A DNA stretch of 11,005 nucleotides from CAYLLT01 sp964591605. Its GTDB lineage: Bacteria > Planctomycetota > Phycisphaerae > UBA1845 > PWPN01. A program made the position numbers and the translations under genes. Under the pieces are notes generated by a model. The model saw nothing but the letters and a program-made list of their open reading frames with translations, had not been told where the DNA came from and did not search any database. The stretch covers positions 1 to 11,005 of the forward strand of contig CAZQEN010000270.1 in NCBI GenBank assembly GCA_964591605.1, read 5' to 3'. Shown here piece after piece: positions 4,579 to 11,005 of this stretch. Every line of letters starts with the position of its first letter. Positions within the stretch are counted from its first letter, which is position 1.

Positions 4579-7449
4579 TTACAGCCCGTCAAACGTCGGC
4601 GGCCGCAGGGTCAGCGGCTGGCCGGCCAGCGACTCGCGGTAGCCCACGTAGAAGCCGCCGATCAAACCGGGTGTGCCCGCGTAATTGATCGGCTGGCCGC
4701 CGGTGGTCAGATCCGTGCCACCCGTATCGCGGAACCGGGCCACGACGGCGCCGGTTGCGCTGGTGTAGGCGATGCTGAGCCGATACCAGCCGGAAGCGGT
4801 CGTGCTGAGATCGAGATCCTGAACGACCGTCCAGTAGATGCCGCCGAACAGGAAGCTGTCTCCACCGTCCTTGGCATCGACGAAGACGAGGTGCTTGTGA
4901 TTGCCGGCGTTGTTCTTCTGGAAGACCCAGGCGAGGCCGGTGTTACCGTTGGCCCCGGTGGAGGTCGTTGAGAAGAAGTTACCCGTCGGATCGGGGAAGT
5001 TATAGAGCGGATCGGTGCTCCCCATGATGCCGTAGGAGCTGCTCTCCGCACCGGCGACCGTGATGTCCGACGTATCGAGGTAGACCCACAGGTCGAAGCT
5101 GCTGTCGCCGGTGGCCAGACCCGTGGATATGACGGCGTTCCCGCCGCCGGTTTCATCCCAGGCGATGATGCAGTTGCCGCCCTGAGGAGACGCCGGAATC
5201 GCGTTCGGGTTGAGGCCCGCCGGGGCAACCGGGTTTGTCTGCACGGTGGGATCGATGATCCGTGCGTTCTTGAACGAGCCCAGCAGGCCGGGCACCGGAT
5301 CGGCGACCGCGCCGCCGTTCACGTCGGGCGGCGTGTAGGCGGTGATGACCGCCCGGGAAGCGTGGTTGCTGGTTCCGGGCGTTTCCGGCGCGACACCGAA
5401 GTCGTAGCCGTTATCACCCGAGTCGAGACCGTCCGTCCAGCGCGACAGGCTGTACTGCGTGCCGTCGACCGACACGAAGTTGGCCCAGTAGGCGCCTTCG
5501 GCCTCGCCGATGGCCATGGCGGCCTGGTTGCGCTCGTAGATGACCGTGTCGATGACGGCCCCGTTGCCGTCAAGCAACTCGATCGCGTCGGGTCCGTTCT
5601 CCCACAGGCCGCTGCCGCTGCCTGGTGACTGATTCACGTTCGGAACCGCGAGGCCGCCGACCACGTAGAACGCGCCCGGGGCCAGCACGGTGGTCCCGGA
5701 GCCCGGGGCACCCGTGATCTTGTAGTCCGGATTGTCATCGCCGGTGGGGCCGAAGACCGGCCCGGCGGTGTCGGAAGCCCGGAGCGTCCAGCCGGAGATG
5801 TCCACGGAGGCCGTCGTGCTGGGGTTGTAGAGCTCCACGAACTCGCGGCTGTCCGTCGCATCGGCGCCGGCCGCGGTGAACATGTCATAGGAATACTCGT
5901 TGATGACGACGTAGCCGCTGGGATAGTCGCCGCAGGTGCTGGCCGCGGGGACGTTCTCGCGGGTGCCGCACGCGATGAAGGCATCGATGTCGGCCGAGTC
6001 GATGTCGTTGTCCTGGTCGCGATCGAAGCAGTGGCAGTGGCCAAAGTCGAAGCCCGCGCCGCTCTCGCCGGTGTAGCACTGCTGCACGATGGCGAAGTCG
6101 TTCAGGTCGACATCGTTCACCGCATCGCCGTCGGCGTTGGCGAACGGATGGTTGCACGGCACCGCGGCCACGTAGAGGGTCGCCTGGGCGCTCGTGGCGA
6201 CGTCGGGATTGCCTGACTCGGTGACAATGACCCGGTACGTCGTGCCACCCTGGCCGAACTGGATGTTGCTCAGCTGGAGCGTGGCGGACGTCGAACCGGA
6301 GACGATGGTGCCATCGGGCAGCACGCCATCCGACAGGTTCGCGTTGTTCTGCTGCCATTGATAGGTGAGCCCGCCACCCAGGAACGGAGCGGCGACGACG
6401 GTGAACGCGGCGTTGTCGTCGACGTTCACCACCACGCTGTCGGGCTGATCCGAGATGATCGGCGGCCCGCCGGACTGGTCGATCGAGATGTTGTCGATGA
6501 GACCGAAGAGCAGGCTGCGGGCATTCACATCGGTCGAACTGGTCGCGTTGATGTCGTTCTGGCCGAAGTAGACGTTGTCGCCTTCGAAGGTGAACGCAGG
6601 GTTCATCGTGGTGTCGCACGTAGCAATCAGCGTGCCGTCGATGTGCCAGGTCAGGATGTTACCCGTCTTGGTAATGGTCCATGTATGCCAGGTCATGCCC
6701 TGGGTACCGGCGGCGGTGTTGCCCGACTGCTCGGGGAACAGCGCCAACTGGGCCGCCGGGGCAGCGAGATTGCCGAACACGCTGTAGTAGGCGTTGGTGT
6801 TATTGCTTGAAGCGGCGGCATAGACGGGCACGCCGCTCGGGCTGACCTGGGCATCGGGCTGAGTGGCTCCGGCCGCAACAGTCAAAACCGGCGGGGTCCC
6901 GGTGAAACCGCTGTTACCCAGATAGCAGCGATAGTCGGTGGCCGTGCCTCCATCGGCGGAGGCGCCAAAGAGCACGCTGCGGAAGGTGCCGCCGGAGATT
7001 GTATGGGGCACTGCGCTGGTCTCGCTGCCGCCGAAGCCGGCGTTGGTGATCTGAGTCGAGCCGGTGCCGCCCCCCGGGAAGGGGCCGTTGAAGTTCTGCC
7101 AGACGTTGAGGGTCATGACGAAGTTGCCGGTCACGTGAAGGCCGTTGGGCCAGGCGCTCATGCCGCTGAACACGGCCGTGCCGGGGATGTTGGCTTCCAT
7201 CTTCAGCCCGCGCGTGGTGCCGCCCGATCCGGGTGCCGGTGGGATTCCTACGGTACTGTAGTCAAAGAAAAAGTTGGCTTCACAGCGGAGATTGTCTGCG
7301 GGCCCGTCACCGGCAATCGTAGATTTGAACGTCCAGTTGGCGGTGTGATCCACATCAAAGTTCTCGGTGAACACCACCACCGCCCACGCGGGCGATGAGA
7401 CCGCCAGCGCCGTCCAGGCGCACACGAACACTCGGCTAGACCGATACAT
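4579..7449 (-). CDS. Large secreted mosaic protein: module A, Ig-like, dockerin-like, lamin-tail, module B
   Basis: A protein of 956 residues. The ATG at 7449 has GGAGG 9 nt upstream. Residues 1-23 are a signal peptide (cut after AWA). Residues 24-326 are homologous to the 322-residue protein at 3239-4207 (shared FFFDYSTVG at 60-68 and APAAQLALFP at 230-239). Residues 327-427 look like an Ig-type domain (ISDQPDSVVVNVDDNAAFTV, then YQWQ). Residues 431-495 are dockerin-like, with two acidic EF-hand-type loops (second loop D476, D478, D480, D482, D484, D487) and five Cys (432, 458, 472, 474, 494). Residues 511 to about 700 are a lamin-tail domain (YVVINE, REFVELYN at 535-542, VDISGW), and 700-956 match module B of the protein at 1067-2554 (TGLAWV at 837-842, VDAKDGGDS). 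It ends RPPTFDGL with no PEP-CTERM signal. It is exported, probably surface or extracellular, and calcium binding by the dockerin-like part is inferred. No enzymatic motif was seen. Confidence 0.92.
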   Translation of the reverse strand: MYRSSRVFVCAWTALAVSSPAWAVVVFTENFDVDHTANWTFKSTIAGDGPADNLRCEANFFFDYSTVGIPPAPGSGGTTRGLKMEANIPGTAVFSGMSAWPNGLHVTGNFVMTLNVWQNFNGPFPGGGTGSTQITNAGFGGSETSAVPHTISGGTFRSVLFGASADGGTATDYRCYLGNSGFTGTPPVLTVAAGATQPDAQVSPSGVPVYAAASSNNTNAYYSVFGNLAAPAAQLALFPEQSGNTAAGTQGMTWHTWTITKTGNILTWHIDGTLIATCDTTMNPAFTFEGDNVYFGQNDINATSSTDVNARSLLFGLIDNISIDQSGGPPIISDQPDSVVVNVDDNAAFTVVAAPFLGGGLTYQWQQNNANLSDGVLPDGTIVSGSTSATLQLSNIQFGQGGTTYRVIVTESGNPDVATSAQATLYVAAVPCNHPFANADGDAVNDVDLNDFAIVQQCYTGESGAGFDFGHCHCFDRDQDNDIDSADIDAFIACGTRENVPAASTCGDYPSGYVVINEYSYDMFTAAGADATDSREFVELYNPSTTASVDISGWTLRASDTAGPVFGPTGDDNPDYKITGAPGSGTTVLAPGAFYVVGGLAVPNVNQSPGSGSGLWENGPDAIELLDGNGAVIDTVIYERNQAAMAIGEAEGAYWANFVSVDGTQYSLSRWTDGLDSGDNGYDFGVAPETPGTSNHASRAVITAYTPPDVNGGAVADPVPGLLGSFKNARIIDPTVQTNPVAPAGLNPNAIPASPQGGNCIIAWDETGGGNAVISTGLATGDSSFDLWVYLDTSDITVAGAESSSYGIMGSTDPLYNFPDPTGNFFSTTSTGANGNTGLAWVFQKNNAGNHKHLVFVDAKDGGDSFLFGGIYWTVVQDLDLSTTASGWYRLSIAYTSATGAVVARFRDTGGTDLTTGGQPINYAGTPGLIGGFYVGYRESLAGQPLTLRPPTFDGL

Positions 7450-7526
7450 GAGAAAAGCCCTCCAGTTCCCCGAACAACCTGAATGTCACCTGTCACACAT
7501 CCGGCCCGGCGAATGCACCCTCACCC

Positions 7527-7563
7527 CGCCACCGCGGACAGCCATCACCGGCCGCGGGTGGCG
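7527..7563 (-). other. GC-rich hairpin in the leader of the mosaic gene
   Basis: CGCCACCGCGG (7527-7537) pairs with CCGCGGGTGGCG (7552-7563) with one bulged base, closing a 14-nt loop. It lies 78-114 nt before the ATG. It is not followed by T residues, so it is not a terminator. A role in mRNA stability or translation is possible. Confidence 0.45.
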
Positions 7564-7708
7564 CAGCACAGCGTGAAGGGGGTACGAAGGGGTGCTGGAC
7601 GCCGTGCATGAAAGAACCCGCTCCGCTTGAGGCAACCCCCCTGCCCGCCGCGAGAGGCTCAGGATTCCAAAGCAGTCCCCAAACCTCTGCCCCCAGCAGC
7701 CCGGCCGC

Positions 7709-7766
7709 GTTCAGTCAGAGCTGAACACACGCATGAAGTGGGCGGTTCCTCACCCGATAGTTCAGC
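7709..7766. promoter_or_regulatory. Overlapping GTTCAG dyads at the mosaic gene promoter
   Basis: GTTCAG (7709-7714) is inverted against CTGAAC (7721-7726). The same right arm, extended to GCTGAAC (7720-7726), is also inverted against GTTCAGC (7760-7766), which abuts the -10 at 7767. The two pairings exclude each other. This could be an operator pair or a simple RNA switch, or it could be chance. Confidence 0.3.
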
Positions 7767-7797
7767 ATAATAGCACACCGGCGGTCTGATCTGCCAA
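7767..7797 (-). promoter_or_regulatory. Putative sigma-70 promoter of the mosaic gene
   Basis: On the minus strand TTGGCA (7792-7797, five of six) is followed after 19 bp by TATTAT (7767-7772, five of six). The 19-bp spacer is longer than optimal. This promoter does not resemble the block shared by the two downstream genes. Confidence 0.45.
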
Positions 7798-7977
7798 CAA
7801 AAAACTTCCCGCGGCGGCACTTTTTCCCTGGCAGACGCCATAAACATTGATGTGAAAACAGGTTGCGTTGCCGCACTCCGGCGTGAAGCGGGCGGAAAAT
7901 CACAGGCGTTCCGGCAGCACGGGAGCACCCTTCTTTCGGGCGGCTGACCCCTGGAGAGCCCCACAGAAGCCGGGAAT

Positions 7978-7985
7978 TATATAAA
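7978..7985 (+). promoter_or_regulatory. Possible -10 element for the plus-strand pseudopilin unit
   Basis: TATATAAA lies about 80 bp before the ATG at 8065 in otherwise GC-rich DNA. No convincing -35 is seen 16-19 bp upstream, so the call is weak. Confidence 0.3.
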
Positions 7986-8064
7986 GCTCTTGTGCCTCAG
8001 ACCCAAGTCGCGTATCCTGAAAGGATCGGACGGTCGCCGTTCCTCCTCCTACGGACCACGTACC

Positions 8065-9021
8065 ATGAATCGAGTCAGACGCGCGCGACGTTACGGCACA
8101 CAGGACGCAGGGTTTACGCTGATTGAGGTCCTGGTCGTGGTGGCCATCATCGCCCTGCTGGCCTCGGTCCTGCTCCCGTCGCTGCGGCAGGCGAGCGAGC
8201 AGGCCAAGCAGGTCAAGTGCATCGCCAACCTCGGCCAGCTCGGCAAGGCCGCCAACATGTACCTGGGCTCGAATCGGGACCGGTTCTGCTGGGGGCCGCT
8301 GTACCGCAACGGGGTGTTCCAGGGGAACTCCTCGGGCGTGCCGCTCACGCGGACGTGGTACTTCGGCGGCAACCGGGGCCAGAGCTCATCCCAGCTCGGG
8401 ACCGGGGGGTACTACGACCCCGCCGTCACTCCCACGCACGACTGGCCGCCGTCGGAGCGCCCCATGAACAAATATGTGTACAGCGGAGCCAAGCTGACCG
8501 ACGCGGATCGGCGCCCGCTCCGCCAGGAGGGCCCTCTGCGGATCTTCCAGTGTCCCTCGGACAAGGGCGTCCGCTGGAACGGCGACCCCAACAGCGAACT
8601 GCAGTTCACCGCCACCGCGTACCTGGAAGTCGGTACCAGCTACCAGTCCAACAACAGTTGGGGCTACTACGCCAAAGCGGCGTCTCCCGGCGAGGGCTAT
8701 ACGGGGGCCGCGCAGGCCGACCGCATCAAGTTCCTCATGGATCGCATCGTCAAGATCCTGTTGAAAAAGGGCGCCTCGCGGGCCGTGCTGCTCTACGAGG
8801 ACACCGCGGACTGGGCCCTGAACACGGCCGACGCCATCGAGGCTGCCAAGGGCCCGAACTACAAGGTCAAGTCGTGGCATGGCAAGCTGAATTACGCGAA
8901 TTTCACCTTCCTCGACGGCCACGCCGCCCAGCTTTACGTCGACTGGCGGGTGGCCAAGTATGCGAACCCCAAGTCCATGACGTCCACGTGGGTGGTGCGG
9001 CAGTTCTACCGCGAGAATTGA
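8065..9021 (+). CDS. Pseudopilin-like protein with prepilin N-terminal signature
   Basis: A protein of 318 residues. The ATG at 8065 gives a 16-residue basic leader ending in AG, the same length as in the pseudopilin at the left window edge. The longer in-frame TTG start near 7990 would add an untypical extension. FTLIEVLVVVAIIALL follows: cleavage between G16 and F17, Glu at mature position 5, hydrophobic helix 17-39. FQCPSD is the CPS motif of this class. Near the C-terminus WHGKLNYANFTFLDGH resembles the H-X9-DG motif of planctomycete pseudopilin-like proteins, but here 11 residues separate His272 from Asp284-Gly285. The family sits in the inner membrane and is processed by a prepilin peptidase; individual members are mostly of unknown function. 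The Shine-Dalgarno sequence is poor. A second small gene follows after 19-25 bp and is probably cotranscribed. Confidence 0.92.
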   Translation: MNRVRRARRYGTQDAGFTLIEVLVVVAIIALLASVLLPSLRQASEQAKQVKCIANLGQLGKAANMYLGSNRDRFCWGPLYRNGVFQGNSSGVPLTRTWYFGGNRGQSSSQLGTGGYYDPAVTPTHDWPPSERPMNKYVYSGAKLTDADRRPLRQEGPLRIFQCPSDKGVRWNGDPNSELQFTATAYLEVGTSYQSNNSWGYYAKAASPGEGYTGAAQADRIKFLMDRIVKILLKKGASRAVLLYEDTADWALNTADAIEAAKGPNYKVKSWHGKLNYANFTFLDGHAAQLYVDWRVAKYANPKSMTSTWVVRQFYREN

Positions 9022-9040
9022 TTCTCCCCAGGCCTGTGCG

Positions 9041-9442
9041 GTGCAGATGGAAGGCTCCTCCAAGTCGCGCGTGATCGTTCTGGTGGCCATCGCGGCCGTG
9101 CTGGCGGTGGCGGTGCTGTTCGCGCTCGTCCGCCGTCAGAGCGAGGAAGCAGGCGAGGTTTCCGCCGACGCACAGACACTCTATGTCTGTACGGAGGATG
9201 GACACAGCTTCACGCTGACGCCCGCGCAGTTCGCCGAGCAGTCCGCCGGGGCACCGCCGACGGGCGAGATGGAGCGCGGCCAGTTGCCCCGGGCGAAATG
9301 CCCCCAATGCGGTCAGCGTACCGCGGTCCTGGGCATCCGATGTCCGAAGGACCAGACGCCCATCGGCACCCAGACCAGGGACGGCCAGCCCCCCCGATGC
9401 CCCCAATGCGGGGTCAATCCACTGGAAAGTGCATCGCGCTGA
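9041..9442 (+). CDS. Small membrane-anchored protein with Cys-pair (zinc-ribbon-like) knuckles
   Basis: A protein of 133 residues if it starts at the GTG at 9041, or 131 from the ATG at 9047; no strong ribosome binding site separates the two. Residues 9-30 are one hydrophobic helix (VIVLVAIAAVLAVAVLFALV) followed by RR, so the rest is either periplasmic or cytoplasmic with N-terminal anchoring. The remainder contains VCTEDGH (C50, H55), KCPQCG (C87, C90), RCPKD (C101) and RCPQCG (C120, C123), an arrangement typical of zinc-ribbon or rubredoxin-like knuckles. I do not recognise a named family. It begins 19-25 bp after the pseudopilin stop, so translational coupling and a shared role are likely. 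It could alternatively be a redox-active or metal-binding accessory factor for that pseudopilin. A GCGCT/AGCGC dyad overlaps its stop codon. Confidence 0.8.
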   Translation: MQMEGSSKSRVIVLVAIAAVLAVAVLFALVRRQSEEAGEVSADAQTLYVCTEDGHSFTLTPAQFAEQSAGAPPTGEMERGQLPRAKCPQCGQRTAVLGIRCPKDQTPIGTQTRDGQPPRCPQCGVNPLESASR

Positions 9443-9549
9443 GCGCTTCTCCATCCGGCAGGGGGCGCATCCGAAACACACAGGCATGGCTTCCGGATGG
9501 CATGGGCCGCGTACGCGCTGCCTGTGACCCACTCGCACGGGCAGCGAGT

Positions 9550-9567
9550 GTCCCGGCGCGCCGGGAC
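9550..9567. terminator. Perfect 18-bp GC palindrome, possible bidirectional transcription stop
   Basis: GTCCCGGCGCGCCGGGAC is fully self-complementary and lies between converging genes, where a shared terminator would be expected. No T tract follows on either strand, so an intrinsic terminator is uncertain. Confidence 0.3.
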
Positions 9568-9705
9568 CCATGCCACCCGTGTGCTGTCGAATCTCGGATT
9601 AACCCTCCTTAAGCCAGTTTATAACCCCCGTACCGCGTGAGCCGCAGCCATCGCGCAAGCGAACGACAGGCGGTCCTCTGCCAGTCGAGTTTGCTTAGAT
9701 CGTTT

Positions 9706-9739
9706 GCGAGAAGCGGTCGAACCAGCAGAGCCCCGACCG
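9706..9739. repeat. 34-bp dispersed repeat, copy 2
   Basis: Matches 796-829 at 32 of 34 positions. This copy continues with CGTCAGCGAGGGGG. It is bracketed by GAAGCGGTC (9710-9718) and its perfect inverse GACCGCTTC (9770-9778), a 9-bp dyad not present around copy 1. It lies about 80 bp downstream of the DUF4838 stop codon. Confidence 0.7.
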
Positions 9740-9817
9740 TCAGCGAGGGGGTTCTCCGGCGTGATCGCAGACCGCTTCCTCACGGGCGCACCCAGATCGA
9801 GCTGCCCGCAGATGCGC

Positions 9818-11005
9818 TCAGAACCCGGCGGGCTGATCGCCCCAGAGCAGCTTGACGAGCTGCTGTTTGCCGGCGCTCATGGGGTTGCCTTCGCGGAAGT
9901 TGGCGACCTTGTACTTTTCGCCGAGCGTGAAGAACGTTTTGACGAGCGGTTTCATGCGCTCGACCAGGTCGGGGGCGAGCTTGTCGTCGGGTTTCGCCCG
10001 GAAGCACGGCTCGATGGCCATGCGGTACGCGCAGAGCGACGCCTTTTCCACCCGGGCCTTCAGGGCGGCATCGTCGCCGGCGAGCTGGAGGGCCTCGTCG
10101 AACGCCTGAAGCGCCTCGCGGGCCAGGGCTTCATCCTGCCCGTAGTGGGAGGCCGGGCCGAAGCAGTTGGGATGCCGCTCGCTGGCCTGCCCCTTTTCCT
10201 CGAGCCGCTCGATGATGCGGCGGATCGGCAAGGCCGCCCGGCCATAGTGCAGCCGGAGGAACTCGTCGCGGAGCTGATCGCCGCTGCGGTTGGGGTCCCA
10301 GAGCATGTTGCTGATGACGTAGTTGTGCAGGTCTGAGAAGGCCGAGCCCGTCGTGTCGCCGGCGGCCTGCATGAAAATGCCGCGGGCATGGTGGGCCATG
10401 AAGTAGCGCACGTTGCGCTCGATGACCGGAAGGATCGGGAACGGGAGCTGATACGCGCTGAAATTGACGTTGTAGTTCCAGATCGAGATGTCTGAACAGA
10501 GTTTGCCCCAATCCTCCATCTCCTGGCAGAAGGCCCTGTTCTTGTCGGACGGGCACCGATCCAGCGGATGCATCTCGCAGCACTCGATGCTGCAGAACTG
10601 GATCTGGACGTTGGGCCGCGGCTTGATCGTTCTGGGCGGTTTGCGCGTGTACCAGTAGCTGAGCGTGCCGACTTTGACATCCGGATGGTGTTTCGCGACC
10701 TCGTCGGCCACGGCGTTGACGAAGGTGAGGAGCGTGCCCATCGGCGTGCCTTCGCGCTCGTCGATCTCCCGGCATTTGACGCAGCGGCAGTACTTGTCGT
10801 TGTCGTTCTGGCTGACGGAGATGTTCAGGCGCCCGGGATTGGCCTTCAGGTCGTCCAGCACCGACTGCGTGACGATCTTGAGCACGTCGGGGTGCGTCAG
10901 GCACGGCTCGGTCTGGTGGAAGTCGTTTTCGACGGGGGCGAGGCGCTTGCCGTCGATCTCGGCGAAGTATTCCGGATGCTCCTTCCCATATTTCTGGCTC
11001 GGGAT
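9818..11005 (-). CDS. DUF4838 domain-containing protein (N-terminus outside window)
   Basis: The frame is open from the right window edge to the TGA at 9818, giving 395 residues of the C-terminal part. An internal GTG near 10885 is not the start, because the frame continues upstream with KYGKEHPEYFAEIDGKR, a typical stretch of this family. Other family-like motifs are ISVSQNDN, CRCVKCREID, FVNAVADEVAKHHPDVKVGT, SIECCEMHPL, ISIWNYNVNF and GIFMQAAGDT. DUF4838 proteins are found in Bacteroidota, Planctomycetota and Lentisphaerota, often in polysaccharide-use regions and next to alpha-glucuronidase-like N-terminal domains, so a carbohydrate-active role is plausible but unproven. Cys residues are frequent in the central part (CRCVKC, ECCEMH), as in the family. 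No neighbour in the window obviously shares its function. Confidence 0.88.
   Translation of the reverse strand: MPSQKYGKEHPEYFAEIDGKRLAPVENDFHQTEPCLTHPDVLKIVTQSVLDDLKANPGRLNISVSQNDNDKYCRCVKCREIDEREGTPMGTLLTFVNAVADEVAKHHPDVKVGTLSYWYTRKPPRTIKPRPNVQIQFCSIECCEMHPLDRCPSDKNRAFCQEMEDWGKLCSDISIWNYNVNFSAYQLPFPILPVIERNVRYFMAHHARGIFMQAAGDTTGSAFSDLHNYVISNMLWDPNRSGDQLRDEFLRLHYGRAALPIRRIIERLEEKGQASERHPNCFGPASHYGQDEALAREALQAFDEALQLAGDDAALKARVEKASLCAYRMAIEPCFRAKPDDKLAPDLVERMKPLVKTFFTLGEKYKVANFREGNPMSAGKQQLVKLLWGDQPAGF

Larger units (their letters stand above)
7450..8064. other. Divergent intergenic region between the mosaic gene and the plus-strand pseudopilin gene
   Basis: No gene is supported: the minus open frame at 7659-7964 has no domain signature and overlaps the promoter. 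The region holds the mosaic gene promoter (7767-7797), a long leader of about 310 nt with hairpins (7527-7563 and 7709-7726), and a -10-like sequence for the plus-strand gene (7978-7985). Confidence 0.55.
9443..9817. other. Convergent intergenic region before the DUF4838 gene end
   Basis: No gene is supported. It lies between the ends of two converging units. It holds an 18-bp perfect palindrome (9550-9567), a Shine-Dalgarno-like 12-mer without a start codon (9599-9610), the second copy of the 34-bp repeat (9706-9739) and an inverted repeat around it (9710-9778). Confidence 0.6.

Noticed and set aside
7659..7964. Minus-strand open frame upstream of the mosaic gene
   Set aside because: It covers the predicted promoter, has no recognisable domain, and its composition is like other random frames in GC-rich DNA.
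7990..8064. TTG start extending the plus-strand pseudopilin by 25 residues
   Set aside because: It gives an abnormally long prepilin leader. The ATG at 8065 gives the same 16-residue leader as the other pseudopilin.
8903..9571. Minus-strand open frame of 222 residues opposite the pseudopilin and small membrane protein genes
   Set aside because: It overlaps two well-supported plus-strand genes, has no domain signature, and the Shine-Dalgarno-like site upstream is too far from its ATG.
10886..11005. Apparent frameshift near the 5' edge of the DUF4838 frame
   Set aside because: It came from miscounting a run of five C. With the correct run the frame continues unbroken to the window edge as KYGKEHPEYFAEIDGKRLAP.

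Overview
The window looks like a chromosomal segment of a GC-rich planctomycete-type bacterium (Planctomycetota, possibly Phycisphaerae; a relative in the wider PVC group is also possible). This is inferred from the combination of two pseudopilin-like proteins with the N-terminal prepilin cleavage/methylation signature, PEP-CTERM sorting signals, lamin-tail domains, a dockerin-like domain in a secreted protein, and a DUF4838 protein. No rRNA, tRNA, CRISPR array, transposase or phage gene was seen.

Layout. Positions 1-678 (minus) hold the 5' part of a pseudopilin-like gene cut by the window edge. Positions 1067-7449 (minus) hold three secreted-protein genes. In order of transcription they are a 956-residue mosaic protein (4579-7449), a 322-residue PEP-CTERM protein (3239-4207) and a 495-residue lamin-tail/PEP-CTERM protein (1067-2554). 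Positions 8065-9442 (plus) hold a two-gene unit: a complete pseudopilin-like gene and a small membrane protein with Cys-pair knuckles. Positions 9818-11005 (minus) hold the C-terminal part of a DUF4838 protein whose start lies outside the window.

The main observation is that the three central proteins form one modular family. The large protein is the 322-residue protein (module A), then an Ig-like domain, a dockerin-like domain and the 495-residue protein (module B), joined in that order. The stand-alone A and B genes follow directly downstream in the same order. The two stand-alone proteins end in PEP-CTERM signals. The mosaic protein stops exactly where its module B partner begins that signal, and it carries a dockerin-like domain instead.

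Each of the three genes appears to be its own transcription unit. The stand-alone A and B genes share a conserved block of about 96 bp upstream. It contains a matching -35/-10 pair with an 18-bp spacer and a nearly identical 40-nt 5' leader, and each gene is followed by a similar hairpin terminator. The mosaic gene does not share this block. The genes probably encode surface or matrix proteins handled by an exosortase. The flanking pseudopilins suggest a secretion or surface-fibre setting, but no exosortase, secretion ATPase or cohesin gene is in the window, so that link is inference.

Intergenic DNA is rich in dyads. There is a 34-bp repeat present in two copies nearly 9 kb apart, a 63-bp near-palindrome, and several GC-rich hairpins in leaders and trailers.
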